From: Candidatus Contendibacter sp.
Lineage (GTDB): Bacteria > Pseudomonadota > Gammaproteobacteria > Competibacterales > Competibacteraceae
Direction: 5' to 3'
Assembly: GCA_029624765.1 (NCBI GenBank)
Contig: JARSSO010000003.1
Coordinates: 1-34,722 of the forward strand
Length of the DNA: 34,722 nucleotides
The position numbers and the translations under genes are program-made. This document shows, one piece after another, positions 25,053-32,924 of this stretch. Position 1 is the first letter of the stretch, and each line of letters opens with the position of its first letter. A model generated the notes under the pieces. It was not told where the DNA came from. It worked only from the letters and a program-made list of their open reading frames with translations, and made no database searches.

Positions 25053-26914
25053 ACCAACCCGCGCTCGCCGTGCCGGCGGCGATCCCCGTCCCGTCCAGCG
25101 TCGAGCCCCGTTCCGCCCCGTCCCAGCCGTCCCCGCGGTCGCGCCCGCCCGAACATCGCCTGACCCTGAAGGAAGTGATGGATGAGCTGATCGTCGATGG
25201 CCTGGTGAGCAAGGCCGATGGCGAGCGAGTCGGCGCGGAATTCCGCTCGGAACGCAACGAATTGCATCCCCTGGTGGTGATCGCCAACAAGCAGTTGCGC
25301 CACGCGCAGCCGCCGCATCCGGTGTTGAGTCTGGAACTGCTGACCGAATGGCTGGCTGGCAAGGTTGGGTTGCCTTACCTGCGCATCGATCCGCTCAAGC
25401 TTGACATCGCCTCGGTCGAGCGGCTGTTGCCGTTCATCTCCTACGAATACGCCGCCCGTTACCATATTCTGCCCGTCGCGACGGACGAGCATCGCGTGGT
25501 GTTCGCCACCACCGAGCCTTATCTTGCCGAGTGGCGCGAGGTGTTGCGGCAAACCCTGCGCAAGGACATCGAGCGAGTCATCGCCAATCCGCTCGACATC
25601 AGCCGCTATCAACTGGAGTTTTACGGCGTGTCGCGCTCAGTGCGCGGCGCGCTGCGCGGCGTGCTGGAGCCGACCTCGGGCATTCTTAATTTCGAGCAGT
25701 TGCTGGAGCTGGGCCGGCGCGGCGAACTCAGCGCCGACGAACGGCCGATCGTGCAGATCGTGGACTGGCTGCTCCAATATGCCTTTTCCCAGCGCGCCAG
25801 CGACATCCATCTGGAGCCGCGCCGCGAGCAGGGCCACATCCGCTTTCGCATCGACGGCGTCTTGCACGCGATTTATCAGTTGCCGCCGGGGGTGATGAAC
25901 GCGGTCACCAGCCGCATCAAGATTCTGGGGCGGATGGACGTGGCCGAGAAACGCCGGCCGCAGGACGGTCGGATCAAGATCCGCACGCCCGCCGGCCGGG
26001 AGATCGAACTGCGGTTGTCCACCATGCCCACCGCCTTCGGCGAAAAATGCGTGCTGCGCATTTTCGATCCGGACACGGTCACCAAGAATTTCAGCCAACT
26101 CGGCTTCGCGCCGGCCGAGGAAACGGCCTGGCGGGCGATGATCGCCCGGCCGCACGGCATCGTCCTGGTCACCGGTCCGACCGGCTCCGGCAAGACCACC
26201 ACCCTGTACACCACGCTCAGGCATTTGGCGAATCCCGAGGTCAACGTCTGCACGGTCGAGGATCCCATCGAAATGGTGGCGCCGGAACTCAATCAGATGC
26301 AGGTCCAGCCGGCGATTGACCTGACCTTCGCCCAGGGCATCCGCACCCTGCTGCGGCAGGACCCCGACATTATCATGGTCGGCGAGATTCGCGATCTGGA
26401 GGCCGCCCAGATGGCGGTGCAGGCGGCGCTGACCGGGCATCTGGTGCTGTCCACCCTGCACACCAACGACGCTGCCTCGGCGGTGACCCGGTTGCTCGAT
26501 CTCGGCGTGCCCCACTATCTGATCCAGAACGTCCTGATCGGGGTGATGGCGCAACGGCTGGTGCGCACCCTGTGCCCACACTGCAAGGGCGAGGGGGAAT
26601 TGGAGTCGACCCTGTGGGAGGCGTTGATTCGCCCCTGGCCGTTGCCGAAACCGGCGGCCGTCCGGGTGCCGCGCGGTTGTCCGGAGTGCCGCAACACCGG
26701 CTATCTCGGCCGTGTCGGTCTGTATGAACTGTTGACCGTGACGCCGGAACTGCGCCGGCTGCTTCGGCCCGACCTGGCTTCGGACGAACTGCGCCGCCGC
26801 GCGTGCGAGCAGGGCATGCGGCTGTTGCGGGTGAGCGCCGCTCTGCAAATCGCCGCCGGATTGACCACGTTCGAGGAGGTGGTGCAGGTGTTGCCGCCGT
26901 TGGAGGAAGATTGA
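25049..26914 (+). CDS. GspE/PilB-type secretion/pilus assembly ATPase
   Basis: A 621-aa hexameric ATPase of type II secretion or type IV pilus assembly. A Pro-rich N-terminus (1-35) and a GspE N-terminal (MshEN-like) domain (about 40-200) precede the motor. Walker A GPTGSGKT is at 376-383, the Asp box CTVEDPIE at 401-408, Walker B DIIMVGEIRD at 440-449 and the His box around 464-476. The zinc ligands C509, C512, C544 and C547 are all present. It starts at GTG 25049, overlapping the uvrD stop by four bases, with GGAGG four bases upstream. The frame is open far upstream inside uvrD, but that part is a shadow. No other secretion or pilin genes are in the window, so GspE versus PilB is not settled. 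Confidence 0.93.
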   Translation: MNQPALAVPAAIPVPSSVEPRSAPSQPSPRSRPPEHRLTLKEVMDELIVDGLVSKADGERVGAEFRSERNELHPLVVIANKQLRHAQPPHPVLSLELLTEWLAGKVGLPYLRIDPLKLDIASVERLLPFISYEYAARYHILPVATDEHRVVFATTEPYLAEWREVLRQTLRKDIERVIANPLDISRYQLEFYGVSRSVRGALRGVLEPTSGILNFEQLLELGRRGELSADERPIVQIVDWLLQYAFSQRASDIHLEPRREQGHIRFRIDGVLHAIYQLPPGVMNAVTSRIKILGRMDVAEKRRPQDGRIKIRTPAGREIELRLSTMPTAFGEKCVLRIFDPDTVTKNFSQLGFAPAEETAWRAMIARPHGIVLVTGPTGSGKTTTLYTTLRHLANPEVNVCTVEDPIEMVAPELNQMQVQPAIDLTFAQGIRTLLRQDPDIIMVGEIRDLEAAQMAVQAALTGHLVLSTLHTNDAASAVTRLLDLGVPHYLIQNVLIGVMAQRLVRTLCPHCKGEGELESTLWEALIRPWPLPKPAAVRVPRGCPECRNTGYLGRVGLYELLTVTPELRRLLRPDLASDELRRRACEQGMRLLRVSAALQIAAGLTTFEEVVQVLPPLEED

Positions 26915-26951
26915 GATCGTCCGATGACATTATTGATACACTACGTTATTT

Positions 26952-26979
26952 TTGACTATTTTGTTGTGGATAGTACACA
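26952..26979 (+). promoter_or_regulatory. Sigma-70 promoter of ompW
   Basis: TTGACT (26952-26957), a 16-nt spacer and TACACA (26974-26979). The -35 is good and the -10 is weak. The area is much more AT-rich than its surroundings, as promoters usually are. Confidence 0.45.
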
Positions 26980-26980
26980 A
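26964..26980. promoter_or_regulatory. Dyad operator candidate over the ompW promoter
   Basis: TTGTG-N7-CACAA is a perfect dyad that covers the -10 of the ompW promoter. It is too short in its arms to identify the regulator; it is not the FNR site TTGAT-N4-ATCAA. Confidence 0.35.
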
Positions 26981-27047
26981 TAGTTGTGCGTAAATGCCGC
27001 TTTCGATTTTTTAACCCATGACAATAAGTGATCCTAGGAGCCTAACA

Positions 27048-27674
27048 ATGCCCATGAAAATCACGAAAACCACCCTGGCCGCCGCTCTGGCCGCCGGTTT
27101 GCTGGCGGGGACTGCTCAAGCTTACGAGGCGGGCAACTGGATTGGGCGGGTCGGAGCGTGGGGCGTATTCCCCAAGTCCGACAACCTCACGCTCGCGCCG
27201 GGCGCCGAACTCGATGTGGACAACGGCTACAGCCTGGGTTTCAACTTCACCTACATGGTGAATCCCAATATCGGCGTCGAACTGATCCTGGCCTTGCCGT
27301 TCAAGCACGACATCGAACTGACGGGCGCGGGCAAGGTCGCCGATACCTATCAGTTGCCGCCGACGCTCTTTCTGCAATATCACTTCATGCCGACCGGCAC
27401 GGTCCACCCCTATGTGGGCGTCGGTCTGAATTACACTTTCTTCTTCAATGAGGATGGAACCGGCGCGTTGTCCGGCACCGACGTGAGCCTGGACTCCTCC
27501 TGGGGTCTCGCCGGCGAGATGGGCGTCGATATCGACATAGCCCCCAACTGGTTCGTCAACGCCACCGTCATGTACATGGACATCGACACCAAGCTCAAAC
27601 TGGACGGTGTCGGCGTCGGTACGGTGACCATCGATCCCTGGGTCATCGGCCTCAACATCGGTACCCGTTTCTAA
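27048..27674 (+). CDS. ompW: OmpW family outer membrane protein
   Basis: A 208-aa outer-membrane beta-barrel of the OmpW family, which forms a small eight-stranded channel for hydrophobic compounds. A signal peptide (about 1-25) ends in GTAQA before YEAGNW. Family motifs follow: GNWIGRVGAWGVFP, NIGVELILALPFKHDIEL, LPPTLFLQYHFMP, HPYVGVGLNYTFFF and a C-terminal strand ending in Phe (NIGTRF), needed for barrel assembly. ATGs at 27018 and 27048 are in frame; AGGAG seven bases before 27048 and the clean signal peptide decide for 27048. The gene stands alone, with a promoter at 26952-26979 and a hairpin after it. Confidence 0.93.
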   Translation: MPMKITKTTLAAALAAGLLAGTAQAYEAGNWIGRVGAWGVFPKSDNLTLAPGAELDVDNGYSLGFNFTYMVNPNIGVELILALPFKHDIELTGAGKVADTYQLPPTLFLQYHFMPTGTVHPYVGVGLNYTFFFNEDGTGALSGTDVSLDSSWGLAGEMGVDIDIAPNWFVNATVMYMDIDTKLKLDGVGVGTVTIDPWVIGLNIGTRF

Positions 27675-27690
27675 GCCGTTTGCGGTCGGC

Positions 27691-27716
27691 GCGGGACCGG
27701 GGTTCGCCCGGCCCGC
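27691..27716 (+). terminator. GC hairpin after ompW
   Basis: GCGGG, a bulged A and CCGGG pair with CCCGG and CCCGC around a GTTCG loop. It lies 17 nt past the ompW stop, between converging genes. There is no U-run, so intrinsic termination is uncertain. Confidence 0.4.
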
Positions 27717-27751
27717 CGCCTCCGCTCGTTGATCCCACCGGCTGGTTCCGC

Positions 27752-27952
27752 TCAGGCCCGCTCGGGATAACCCAATGCTTGCAGCGCCGCGCTCAGTTCC
27801 GCTCGCCGGTCTCCGTCGGTTTCCACCGTCACCCGACCGGTGGGCACATCCACCGTCACCTCCCGAACCTTGGCGTCCTGGCGCAACCCCGTTTGAATCG
27901 CGCTGGCGCAACCGCCGCACTTGACGTTCTGAACCGTAAACTCGAATTTCAT
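27752..27952 (-). CDS. Small HMA-domain metal (copper) chaperone
   Basis: A 66-aa, single HMA domain protein. Its metal site is KCGGCAS (C12 and C15), and the fold pattern is clear: strand MKFEFTVQNV, helix SAIQTGLRQ, strand VREVTVDVPTGRVTVE, helix ELSAALQALGY. Such CopZ/Atx1-like proteins carry Cu(I) to P-type ATPases. The common methionine of MxCxxC is replaced by valine (VKCGGC), as in some chaperones. A GGAGGA site precedes the ATG. No copper ATPase or CueR-type regulator is nearby, so the partner is elsewhere. It is divergent from glnA and convergent with ompW. Confidence 0.88.
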   Translation of the reverse strand: MKFEFTVQNVKCGGCASAIQTGLRQDAKVREVTVDVPTGRVTVETDGDRRAELSAALQALGYPERA

Positions 27953-28041
27953 GCCGTCCTCCGCTGGTGATTGAGTAACGATGGGAGTATAAGCCGCTCG
28001 TCCGGTCGGGATGACTCACCACATCGAGTGGCGGTGGATCG

Positions 28042-28058
28042 CGCGCTTTGATGGTGCG
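28042..28058 (+). promoter_or_regulatory. NtrC site 2 upstream of glnA
   Basis: CGCGCTTTGATGGTGCG matches the NtrC consensus TGCACY-N4-TGGTGCR at 11 of 13 defined bases. It lies 31 bp, about three helical turns, upstream of site 1. Two NtrC sites about 32 bp apart form the E. coli glnAp2 enhancer. Confidence 0.6.
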
Positions 28059-28072
28059 GTCCGTGGCCAGAT

Positions 28073-28089
28073 TGCACGCTGTTGGTGCG
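28073..28089 (+). promoter_or_regulatory. NtrC site 1 upstream of glnA
   Basis: TGCACGCTGTTGGTGCG matches the NtrC consensus at 12 of 13 defined bases. Its centre is about 99 bp upstream of the start predicted from the sigma-54 promoter at 28153-28169. Confidence 0.75.
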
Positions 28090-28152
28090 CAGCGAGCCGC
28101 CCGCGCGTTCCAGGACAAGCCCAATGAGCGGTCATGACTGGAAAAAGTTCCC

Positions 28153-28169
28153 GTGGCATGGTTCCTGCT
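28153..28169 (+). promoter_or_regulatory. Sigma-54 promoter of glnA
   Basis: TGGCATGGTTCCTGCT (28154-28169) matches the -24/-12 consensus TGGCACGRNNNTTGCW at all but two positions, with exact spacing. The transcript should start near 28180, about 79 nt before the glnA ATG. It shows that glnA responds to nitrogen limitation through NtrC. Confidence 0.8.
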
Positions 28170-28258
28170 AAGTCGCGGCGGACATGGAACGAGGCAACTC
28201 CCATCACCGACGTTCTCAATCACGACCAAGTTATTTCAAACCCGAGGAATCAACGACA

Positions 28259-29668
28259 ATGAATGCTGCCGATGTGATGAAGCTGATCGAGGAAAAGGGC
28301 ATCAAGTTCGTGGACTATCGCTTCACCGATACCCGTGGCAAGGAGCAACACGTCACCGTGCCCATCAGCGCCGTGGACGAGGATGTGTTCGAGGACGGCA
28401 AGATGTTCGACGGCTCGTCCATCGCCGGTTGGAAGGGCATTCAAGAGTCGGACATGATCCTGATGCCCGATCCCACGACCGCCTGCGTCGATCCTTTCTT
28501 CGAGGAGCCGACCCTGGTCTTGACATGTGATGTCATCGAGCCGAACACCATGCAGGGTTACGAACGCGACCCGCGTTCATTGGCCCGCCGCGCCGAGGCG
28601 TATCTGAAATCCACCGGAATCGGCGACGCCGCCTTTTTCGGGCCGGAAAACGAGTTTTTCATCTTCGATGACGTGCGCTGGGGCGCCGACATCAGCGGTT
28701 GTTTCTGCAAGGTGGATTCCTCCGAGGCCGGCTGGAATTCGGAGCGTGCCTACGAGGGCGGCAATTTCGGCCATCGGCCCGGCGTCAAAGGTGGCTACTT
28801 CCCGGTACCGCCGGTCGATTCGATGCAGGACATTCGTTCCGCCATGTGCTTGAGCCTGGAAGCGATGGGGTTGGTACCCGAGGTGCACCACCACGAGGTG
28901 GCGACCGCCGGTCAGGCTGAAATCGGCGTCCAGTTCAACACTCTGGTGCGCAAGGCCGACGAGGTGCAGCGCCTGAAATACGTGGTGCAGAACGTGGCGG
29001 CCAGCTACGGCAAGACCGCCACCTTCATGCCGAAACCCCTGGTCGGCGACAACGGCAGCGGCATGCACGTCCACCAATCGCTGGCGAAGGACGGCGTCAA
29101 TCTGTTCTCCGGCGATCGGTACGCGGGGCTGTCGGAAACGGCGCTGTATTATATTGGCGGCATCATCAAGCACGCCAAGACCCTGAATGCCTTCTGCAAC
29201 CCCTCCACCAACTCCTACAAGCGGCTGGTGCCCGGTTTCGAAGCGCCGATCAATCTGGCGTACTCGGCGCGCAACCGTTCGGCGTCGATCCGCATTCCCT
29301 ACGTCAGCAACCCGAAGGGCCGCCGCATCGAGGTACGGTTCCCCGATTCGACCGCCAACCCCTATCTGGCCTTCGCCGCCATGATGATGGCTGGTCTGGA
29401 CGGCATCCAGAACAAGATTCATCCCGGCGATCCGGTCGACAAGGATATCTACGAGCTGCCGCCGGAAGAGGAAAAACTGATCCCACAGGTCTGTTTCTCA
29501 TTGGAGCAGGCGCTGGGTGAACTGGACAAGAACCGTGGATTCCTCACCAAGGGAGGGGTGTTCACCAACGACCTGATCGACGCCTACATCGCCCTCAAGA
29601 TGCAGGATGTGACCCGGATGCGAATGACCACCCACCCGGTCGAGTTCGATCTTTACTACAGCCTGTAG
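28259..29668 (+). CDS. glnA: Glutamine synthetase, type I
   Basis: A 469-aa enzyme (the E. coli length) that makes glutamine from glutamate, ammonia and ATP. Conserved parts are [16 protein letters not shown] near the start, DGSSIAGW (51-58), the metal-site segment [12 protein letters not shown] (126-137), [16 protein letters not shown] (259-274) and [10 protein letters not shown] (339-348). Y398 in [11 protein letters not shown] is the site that adenylyltransferase GlnE modifies, which makes this the covalently regulated subtype. The frame extends upstream to 28184, but [19 protein letters not shown] fits the family start, with GAGGA ahead of it. Expression: sigma-54 promoter and two NtrC sites upstream, a terminator at 29716-29739, then ntrB-ntrC. 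Confidence 0.97.
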   Translation: MNAADVMKLIEEKGIKFVDYRFTDTRGKEQHVTVPISAVDEDVFEDGKMFDGSSIAGWKGIQESDMILMPDPTTACVDPFFEEPTLVLTCDVIEPNTMQGYERDPRSLARRAEAYLKSTGIGDAAFFGPENEFFIFDDVRWGADISGCFCKVDSSEAGWNSERAYEGGNFGHRPGVKGGYFPVPPVDSMQDIRSAMCLSLEAMGLVPEVHHHEVATAGQAEIGVQFNTLVRKADEVQRLKYVVQNVAASYGKTATFMPKPLVGDNGSGMHVHQSLAKDGVNLFSGDRYAGLSETALYYIGGIIKHAKTLNAFCNPSTNSYKRLVPGFEAPINLAYSARNRSASIRIPYVSNPKGRRIEVRFPDSTANPYLAFAAMMMAGLDGIQNKIHPGDPVDKDIYELPPEEEKLIPQVCFSLEQALGELDKNRGFLTKGGVFTNDLIDAYIALKMQDVTRMRMTTHPVEFDLYYSL

Positions 29669-29675
29669 GGTTGCG

Positions 29676-29696
29676 GCGCGGCGATTTGGGCCGCGC
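29676..29696 (+). repeat. GC hairpin just after glnA
   Basis: GCGCGGC (29676-29682) and GCCGCGC (29690-29696) make a perfect 7-bp stem with a 7-nt loop, 8 nt past the glnA stop and 20 nt before the true terminator. It may protect the 3' end of the glnA mRNA or assist termination. Confidence 0.5.
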
Positions 29697-29715
29697 GCCT
29701 GATGTACTTGCGATG

Positions 29716-29742
29716 ACGCCCCCGCCTGGGGGCGTTTTTATT
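29716..29742 (+). terminator. Rho-independent terminator of glnA
   Basis: ACGCCCCC and GGGGGCGT form a perfect 8-bp stem with a GCCT loop, followed by TTTTATT. Strong and well placed, 48 nt after the glnA stop. It separates glnA from ntrBC unless there is readthrough. Confidence 0.9.
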
Positions 29743-29750
29743 GGGCGCGC

Positions 29751-29767
29751 TGCACTATTATAGTGCG
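29751..29767 (+). promoter_or_regulatory. NtrC site upstream of ntrB
   Basis: TGCACTATTATAGTGCG matches the NtrC consensus at 12 of 13 defined bases and contains the perfect palindrome GCACTATTATAGTGC. It is centred about 109 bp upstream of the start predicted from the sigma-54-like promoter at 29841-29857. Confidence 0.7.
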
Positions 29768-29840
29768 TTGCCAGTTTATTCCGACCGCCCCCGGCGCGGC
29801 AAGGGGCGCCGATGGCCGGTTATGGCAGTGATTCATCGAG

Positions 29841-29857
29841 TTGGCCTGATTTTTGCT
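29841..29857 (+). promoter_or_regulatory. Sigma-54-type promoter of ntrBC
   Basis: TTGGCCTGATTTTTGCT has TGGC, correct spacing and TTGCT; it differs from TGGCACGRNNNTTGCW at two bases. The transcript would start near 29868, 24 nt before the GTG of ntrB. Confidence 0.7.
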
Positions 29858-29891
29858 AAATTGCGGATGACAAACGAAAAACGAGGCGACC

Positions 29892-30956
29892 GTGCTGAGA
29901 AATTATCAACGCCGGGTGGTGGAAAGCCTGAGCATCGCCGTACTGGTGCTGGACCGACGCCTGCGGCTGTTGTTCATGAATCCGGCGGCGGAAACACTGT
30001 TCGAACTGAGTTTTCGCAAGGCCCACAAGATGGCGCTACCGGAACTGGTCGTCGGGGCCGAGTCGTTCAGCGCCGGATTGCGGCGCTGTTTGGAGAGCGG
30101 TCATCCCTATATCGAGCGGGAGTTGCAACTGATTTTTCCGTTGGAGCGCACCGTGACCGTGGACTGTACCGCCGCGCCCCTGTTGGAACGCGATCCGCCC
30201 ACCGAACTGCTGCTGGAGCTGCGGCAGGTGGACTGGCGGCTCCGAATCAGCCGCGAGGAGCACATCCTGGCCCAGCATCACACTACTCAGGCACTGGTGC
30301 GCAATCTGGCGCACGAGATCAAGAATCCGCTGGGTGGTTTGCGCGGGGCGGCGCAACTGCTGGAGCGGGAACTGCCGGACCCGGTGCTGCGCGAATACAC
30401 CGGCATCATCATCGGCGAGGCCGACCGGCTGCGTAATCTGGTGGATCGGATGCTCGGCCCCAACCGATTGCCGGTTCATGGCGAGGTCAGCATTCACGAA
30501 ATCCTGGAGCGGGTTTGCGGCCTGGTGGAAGCCGAGGGCTGTTCCGGCATCCACATCGAACGCGACTACGATCCCAGCATTCCTCCGGTATGGGGTGATG
30601 CCGACCGGCTGATCCAGGCCGTGCTTAACGTGGTGCGCAACGCGGCGCAGGCGCTGCGCGCGCGCGGGCGGGGCGTCATTGTCCTGCGGACCCGGGTGCA
30701 GCGTCAGTACACCATCGGCGCCAAGCGCCACAAGCTGGTGGCGCGGTTGGACATCGTGGACGATGGTCCCGGCATTCCGCCGGCCCAGCAGGAACGGATT
30801 TTCTATCCAATGATCAGCGGTCGGCCCGATGGCACCGGGTTGGGTCTGTCCATCGCCCAAAGCATCGTCGCCCAGCACGGCGGCTTGATCGAGTGCGTCA
30901 GCCGGCCCGGCGAGACCGTTTTCACGTTGCTATTGCCCTTGGGAAGAACCGGATGA
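29892..30956 (+). CDS. glnL: Nitrogen regulation sensor kinase NtrB (GlnL)
   Basis: A 354-aa cytosolic histidine kinase that phosphorylates NtrC when nitrogen is low and removes the phosphate when PII is bound. A PAS-like domain (about 8-115, IAVLVLDRRLRLLFMNPAAETLF) precedes the HisKA helix with H141 in LAHEIKNPLGGLRGAAQLL. The ATPase domain has the N box (LNVVRNAAQAL), G1 (VDDGPGIPP) and G2 (DGTGLGLSIAQSI). No membrane segment, as expected. The start is GTG at 29892 with GAGG 6 nt before it. The stop overlaps the ntrC ATG (ATGA). Length is close to E. coli NtrB (349 aa). Confidence 0.96.
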   Translation: MLRNYQRRVVESLSIAVLVLDRRLRLLFMNPAAETLFELSFRKAHKMALPELVVGAESFSAGLRRCLESGHPYIERELQLIFPLERTVTVDCTAAPLLERDPPTELLLELRQVDWRLRISREEHILAQHHTTQALVRNLAHEIKNPLGGLRGAAQLLERELPDPVLREYTGIIIGEADRLRNLVDRMLGPNRLPVHGEVSIHEILERVCGLVEAEGCSGIHIERDYDPSIPPVWGDADRLIQAVLNVVRNAAQALRARGRGVIVLRTRVQRQYTIGAKRHKLVARLDIVDDGPGIPPAQQERIFYPMISGRPDGTGLGLSIAQSIVAQHGGLIECVSRPGETVFTLLLPLGRTG

Positions 30957-32350
30957 GCAGGAAAGAACGTATTTGGGTGATCGACGACGATCACGCCATC
31001 CGTTGGGTGCTGGAGAAAGCCCTGCAACGCGATGGCATGACGGTGACGACCTTCGAAAGCGCGGCGGGGGTGCTCAACGGGCTCCGCCAGGGCGCCCCGG
31101 ACGCCGTGATCGCCGACATCCGGATGCCCGGCATGAGTGGTCTGGAATTGCTGGCCCGGCTGCGCGAACGGGTGCCGGAATTGCCGGTCATCATCATGAC
31201 CGCCCATTCCGATCTCGACAGCGCGGTTTCCGCCTATCAGGGCGGCGCGTTCGAATACCTTCCCAAACCCTTCGACGTGGACGAGGCGGTGGCCCTGGTG
31301 CGCCGCGCTTGTCTGACGCACCGCCAGCGCGCCGAGCCGGCGGAACCGGTCGAACCGTTGCCCGAGATCATCGGCGAGGCGCCGGCGATGCAAGAGGTGT
31401 TTCGCGCGATCGGTCGGTTGTCGCGTTCCAACATCACGGTGCTGATCACCGGCGAATCCGGGACGGGCAAGGAACTGGTGGCTCGCGCCCTGCACCGGCA
31501 CAGCCCGCGCGCCGCCCAGCCATTCATCGCGATCAATACCGCCGCCATTCCGCGCGATTTGCTGGAGTCGGAACTGTTCGGTCACGAGCGTGGCGCGTTC
31601 ACCGGAGCGCAGGCGACCCGGCAGGGACGGTTCGAGCAGGCCAACGGCGGAACGCTGTTTCTGGACGAGATTGGCGACATGCCGGCGGAGTTGCAAACCC
31701 GGTTGTTGCGCGTATTGGCCGAGGGCGAGTTCTACCGGGTGGGCGGCCATACGCCGATCCGGGTGGACGCGCGGGTGATCGCCGCCACCCATCAGAATCT
31801 GGAGCAGCGGGTCCGCGACGGCCTGTTTCGTGAGGACCTCTACCACCGGTTGAACGTGATCCGGATTCAGCTCCCGTCGCTCAACCGGCGCCGCGAGGAC
31901 ATTCCGCTGTTGACCCGGCATTTTTTGAGTCAGGCGGCGCGGGAACTGGGCGTCGAACCGAAAATTCTGCGTCCGGAGACCGAGAGCTATCTCGGCGGTC
32001 TCGATTGGCCCGGCAATGTCCGGCAATTGGAAAACCTGTGCCGCTGGCTGACGGTGATGGCTTCAGGCCGGGAAATTCATCTGGAGAACCTGCCGGGCGA
32101 GTTGCGGGAGCGAAGTCCAGCCATGTCGGACAACGGTTCCGAATGGGAAACGACGCTGCGCGCGTGGGTGAGTCAACGGTTGGCGCGCGGCGAGCGGAAT
32201 CTGCTGGGAACCGCCCTGCCCAGCTTCGAGCGGGTGCTGATCCGGGCGGCGCTGGAGCAAACCGGCGGCCATCGGCAGGACGCTGCCCGGCTGCTGGGCT
32301 GGGGGCGCAACACCCTGACCCGGAAGATCAAGGAATTGCGGATGGAGTAG
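30953..32350 (+). CDS. glnG: Nitrogen regulation response regulator NtrC (GlnG)
   Basis: A 465-aa sigma-54 activator in three parts. The receiver domain (about 6-122) has D11, D12, the phosphorylated D55 and K105. The AAA+ domain has Walker A GESGTGKE (167-174), the sigma-54-contacting GAFTGA loop (214-219), the Walker B region [12 protein letters not shown] and an arginine finger region after it. A Fis-type DNA-binding helix-turn-helix ([27 protein letters not shown]) ends the protein. The ATG at 30953 overlaps the ntrB stop; a longer frame from 30893 is a shadow. It would act on the NtrC sites found here before glnA and ntrB and possibly prkA. Confidence 0.97.
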   Translation: MSRKERIWVIDDDHAIRWVLEKALQRDGMTVTTFESAAGVLNGLRQGAPDAVIADIRMPGMSGLELLARLRERVPELPVIIMTAHSDLDSAVSAYQGGAFEYLPKPFDVDEAVALVRRACLTHRQRAEPAEPVEPLPEIIGEAPAMQEVFRAIGRLSRSNITVLITGESGTGKELVARALHRHSPRAAQPFIAINTAAIPRDLLESELFGHERGAFTGAQATRQGRFEQANGGTLFLDEIGDMPAELQTRLLRVLAEGEFYRVGGHTPIRVDARVIAATHQNLEQRVRDGLFREDLYHRLNVIRIQLPSLNRRREDIPLLTRHFLSQAARELGVEPKILRPETESYLGGLDWPGNVRQLENLCRWLTVMASGREIHLENLPGELRERSPAMSDNGSEWETTLRAWVSQRLARGERNLLGTALPSFERVLIRAALEQTGGHRQDAARLLGWGRNTLTRKIKELRME

Positions 32351-32370
32351 GGGACCGGGCGCGGCGGGCC

Positions 32371-32880
32371 ATGTTCGACGTGATCTTGTACGAGCCGGAA
32401 ATTCCGCCCAATACCGGCAATATCGTCCGGTTGTGCGCCAACACCGGGGCGCGGCTGCACCTGATCCGGCCGCTCGGATTTCAATTCGACGATCGTCAGT
32501 TGCGCCGGGCGGGACTGGATTATCACGAATGGGCGACGGTGCGGTTACATCGCGATCTGGCGGCCTTTCTGGCCGAGACGAAACCGGCGCGGTTGTTCGC
32601 CTTCACCACCCGGGGGACGCATTCCTATCAGACCGTCGCTTACCAGCCCGACGATGCGCTGCTGTTCGGCCCGGAAACGCGCGGTCTGCCGACGCGGGTG
32701 CTGGCCGGGATCGCGCCGGAACGGCGGCTGCGAATTCCGATGCGGACCGCCGGCCGCAGTCTGAACCTGGCCAACGCGGTGGCGGTCGTGGTTTACGAGG
32801 CGTGGCGGCAACGCGGGTTTTCAGGAGCATCCCGATCGGGGGATGGTGCTTCGGATGTGGATATCGATCCAGTCGATTGA
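32371..32880 (+). CDS. trmL: tRNA (cytidine(34)-2'-O)-methyltransferase TrmL
   Basis: A 169-aa SPOUT methyltransferase (YibK) that adds a 2'-O-methyl group to the wobble base of two leucine tRNAs. The family start MFDVILYEPEIPPNTGNIVRLC is intact. The knot motifs are LLFGPETRGLP (about 104-114), RLRIPM (about 124-129) and the C-terminal SLNLANAVAVVVYEAWRQ. The last 20 residues are an extra, variable tail. E. coli TrmL has 157 aa. A frame fused to an upstream shadow begins at 32005, but the ATG at 32371 matches the family. It follows ntrC after 20 nt and may be read from the same transcript. It is convergent with the nucleotidyltransferase gene. Confidence 0.95.
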   Translation: MFDVILYEPEIPPNTGNIVRLCANTGARLHLIRPLGFQFDDRQLRRAGLDYHEWATVRLHRDLAAFLAETKPARLFAFTTRGTHSYQTVAYQPDDALLFGPETRGLPTRVLAGIAPERRLRIPMRTAGRSLNLANAVAVVVYEAWRQRGFSGASRSGDGASDVDIDPVD

Positions 32881-32924
32881 AATATATTGAGCTGTAGCTC
32901 TTCACATCCATGTCGAGAACACGA

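Noticed and set aside
32889..32900. Small palindrome after trmL as a terminator
   Set aside because: GAGCT-GT-AGCTC leaves a loop of two bases and has no U-run, so it cannot act as a normal terminator hairpin.
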